Shown piece after piece: positions 62,379 through 64,000 of a stretch of 64,000 nt of DNA. Position numbers and translations under genes: made by a program. Every line of letters starts with the position of its first letter. Positions within the stretch are counted from its first letter, which is position 1. This DNA comes from Owenia fusiformis (taxonomy: Eukaryota > Annelida > Polychaeta > Sabellida > Oweniidae), in assembly GCA_903813345.2 (NCBI GenBank), contig CAIIXF020000009.1, forward strand, positions 10,410,030-10,474,029. The letters are read 5' to 3'. The notes below the pieces were generated by a model. It saw only the letters and a list, made by a program, of their open reading frames with translations. It was not told where the DNA came from and ran no database searches.

Positions 62379-64000
62379 TGTATTTTCAGTATTGTTTTAC
62401 AAATATACTTGTATCTGGCAGAGGGAAATGGCCAATAAATAAATGACAAAATAATAATCATCCTATCCTAAACACTCAGCAAATAATATCAAGTTCTTAT
62501 TTTGATTGAAATCATGGAGGGTAACATAGGAAAGTGAAACAATAACCGCCACAAATACAAAAACAGGATACAAAATTAATGTCGCAATCACTTTTTACAT
62601 TGATTGTATTATATTAAAACCTATAAATATTAGCCATGAATTGAATTACTTGTAGTTTATTTGCCAATGACTTTTTTCATGTTTCAATTAGTTATATGCA
62701 AGCACAAATCCTGATCTAGCATTATTGAAATACCACAATGTGAACAAATAAAGCCAACTACCATCATGTTTGCGTTGTCATCTAGGCATTATCAATTTCT
62801 ATGTTTTATATGGTGTAGAGATTAATAGTGTTCATTATTCAAAAGTCATGTATCAGTGAAATACTGTAAACCCATGATAAATGTACAAGACATACTGTCA
62901 CCACCTGCTAATACAAAGTATGAAATACAGAACTTATATCAGTGTAATTCCCTAACTTCATTACCAAGGTTGGTTAAACCGATATTGCCTAAAATATGAA
63001 GATGTGTTTATTATGCAACTGTAGATAATTGCTGTAATTTTTTCAATTTAACCTCTCAAGCTATGAATATTTATACATATGAGTCCTGTAATTTACTGCT
63101 GTAACATCTCTGCATGCATTCATTGTTTAAATTTAATGTCAAAATAACTAGAATATGCGCATTTACAGTATTCTTCTTGGAAAAGTCATTGATTCATGGT
63201 GATGTGGAGGTTAAAACATTCCAAGCTAAAGTCAAGGATGGTACAGGTTGTCTGGAAAGTTTTGTTTAAAAACATTGTCATGAGTAATGTCATACAGAGC
63301 CAAGAATAAATGTACTATTTGTAATATCACTCAAGTAAGAATTCTGCAAATAATTGTAATTTTAGTGAAAATAACTCAAGGTTGGGAGGTCTTTCCTTGG
63401 GATGTGGTGGTGGGATAGGGGAGGGAACGTTAGACACTGTTTCTTATGAATTGATTCTTTATATCATTTTTGAAGATGGTTGGGATTTGTTTTCCTTATA
63501 TCCATTTATACTCTTAGATTTTGCTTTTCTATCCTCTATTTTGTTTATCTAGGTGTCTGCACTAGCGCTTATCAAGTTTTCAAGTTTTCACTCCCAATGT
63601 TTCTTATGCAAGGATTTGCTAAAACAGTAGAAACACATTCACAAAATATCAACATGTTGAGATCTAAATACATTAACAATCATAGGAAGTGCCAGCATTA
63701 AAGATTTATAAGGGAAACCAATACTAGTAGGTGAAAAGAACACTAAAATATGTTATCATCATCATGTTCCATTAACAGATACAAAAAACGTCACAAAAAA
63801 CAGAAAGTAAAAATACAAAAATTTGTTGACCACATTCCAAACTGATTTCCATCAAGTTCTTATATATATATAATGTCACAAAGTTTAATTGCTACTAAAC
63901 TTTCCAGTCACCCTTTCCTTTGTCAATATTCAACCTTGTGAGTCTGAATCATAACAGCAATTTGCAGTTGTAAACAGAGAAGTCTAGCATCAGAGCAAAA
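62379..64000. other. Non-coding, nothing recognised
   Basis: AT-rich; probably intronic to ABAT or intergenic. The open frame at 63480-63701 has no family resemblance. No ABAT exon was found on the minus strand. Confidence 0.5.

Overview
The window is animal nuclear DNA: split genes with GT-AG introns, AT-rich introns packed with transposons, no bacterial-type operons. An invertebrate deuterostome (hemichordate, echinoderm or similar) fits best. The reasons are a DRGX-type paired-like homeobox gene, a FUT10/FUT11-type fucosyltransferase, an invertebrate 'short-chain collagen C4-like' gene, and a GMR1-like Ty3/gypsy element with integrase ahead of reverse transcriptase. The species cannot be named from sequence alone.

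Layout. 1-2.7 kb: 162-bp satellite, dispersed repeat, Harbinger-like MITE and a CCAAT-rich tandem array. 2.7-11.1 kb (-): complete six-coding-exon DRGX homologue (349 aa) with a CR1/Crack-like LINE nested in an older repeat inside its second coding intron; a possible non-coding first exon lies near 13.95 kb. 14.9-23.3 kb: intergenic transposon graveyard (minisatellite, Tc1/mariner-like element split by a MITE with a 9-bp target duplication, Tx1/L1-like LINE split by an ACGGGAGAT-repeat element, head-to-head minisatellite, small MITE). 24.7-32.0 kb: nested fold-back elements. 32.45-42.09 kb (+): seven-exon FUT10/FUT11-type gene (531 aa). 45.84-56.45 kb (-): last seven coding exons of a GABA transaminase (ABAT), tail-to-tail with the fucosyltransferase; one intron holds an intact 6.4-kb GMR1-like LTR retrotransposon. 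59.55-61.61 kb (+): five-exon type II transmembrane collagen with a C4-like C-terminal domain, probably nested in an ABAT intron. 62-64 kb: decayed mariner-like element, then no recognised feature.

The host genes are independent units: a sensory-neuron transcription factor, a secretory-pathway glycosyltransferase, a mitochondrial GABA-catabolic enzyme and a cell-surface collagen. All exon models were made by eye from splice consensus, reading phase and recalled family patterns; no alignment or database search was run. The best leads are the integrase-first retrotransposon, the fourfold amplification of an ABAT splice-donor junction, the furin-site transmembrane collagen, and several non-autonomous elements with clear terminal repeats and target duplications.
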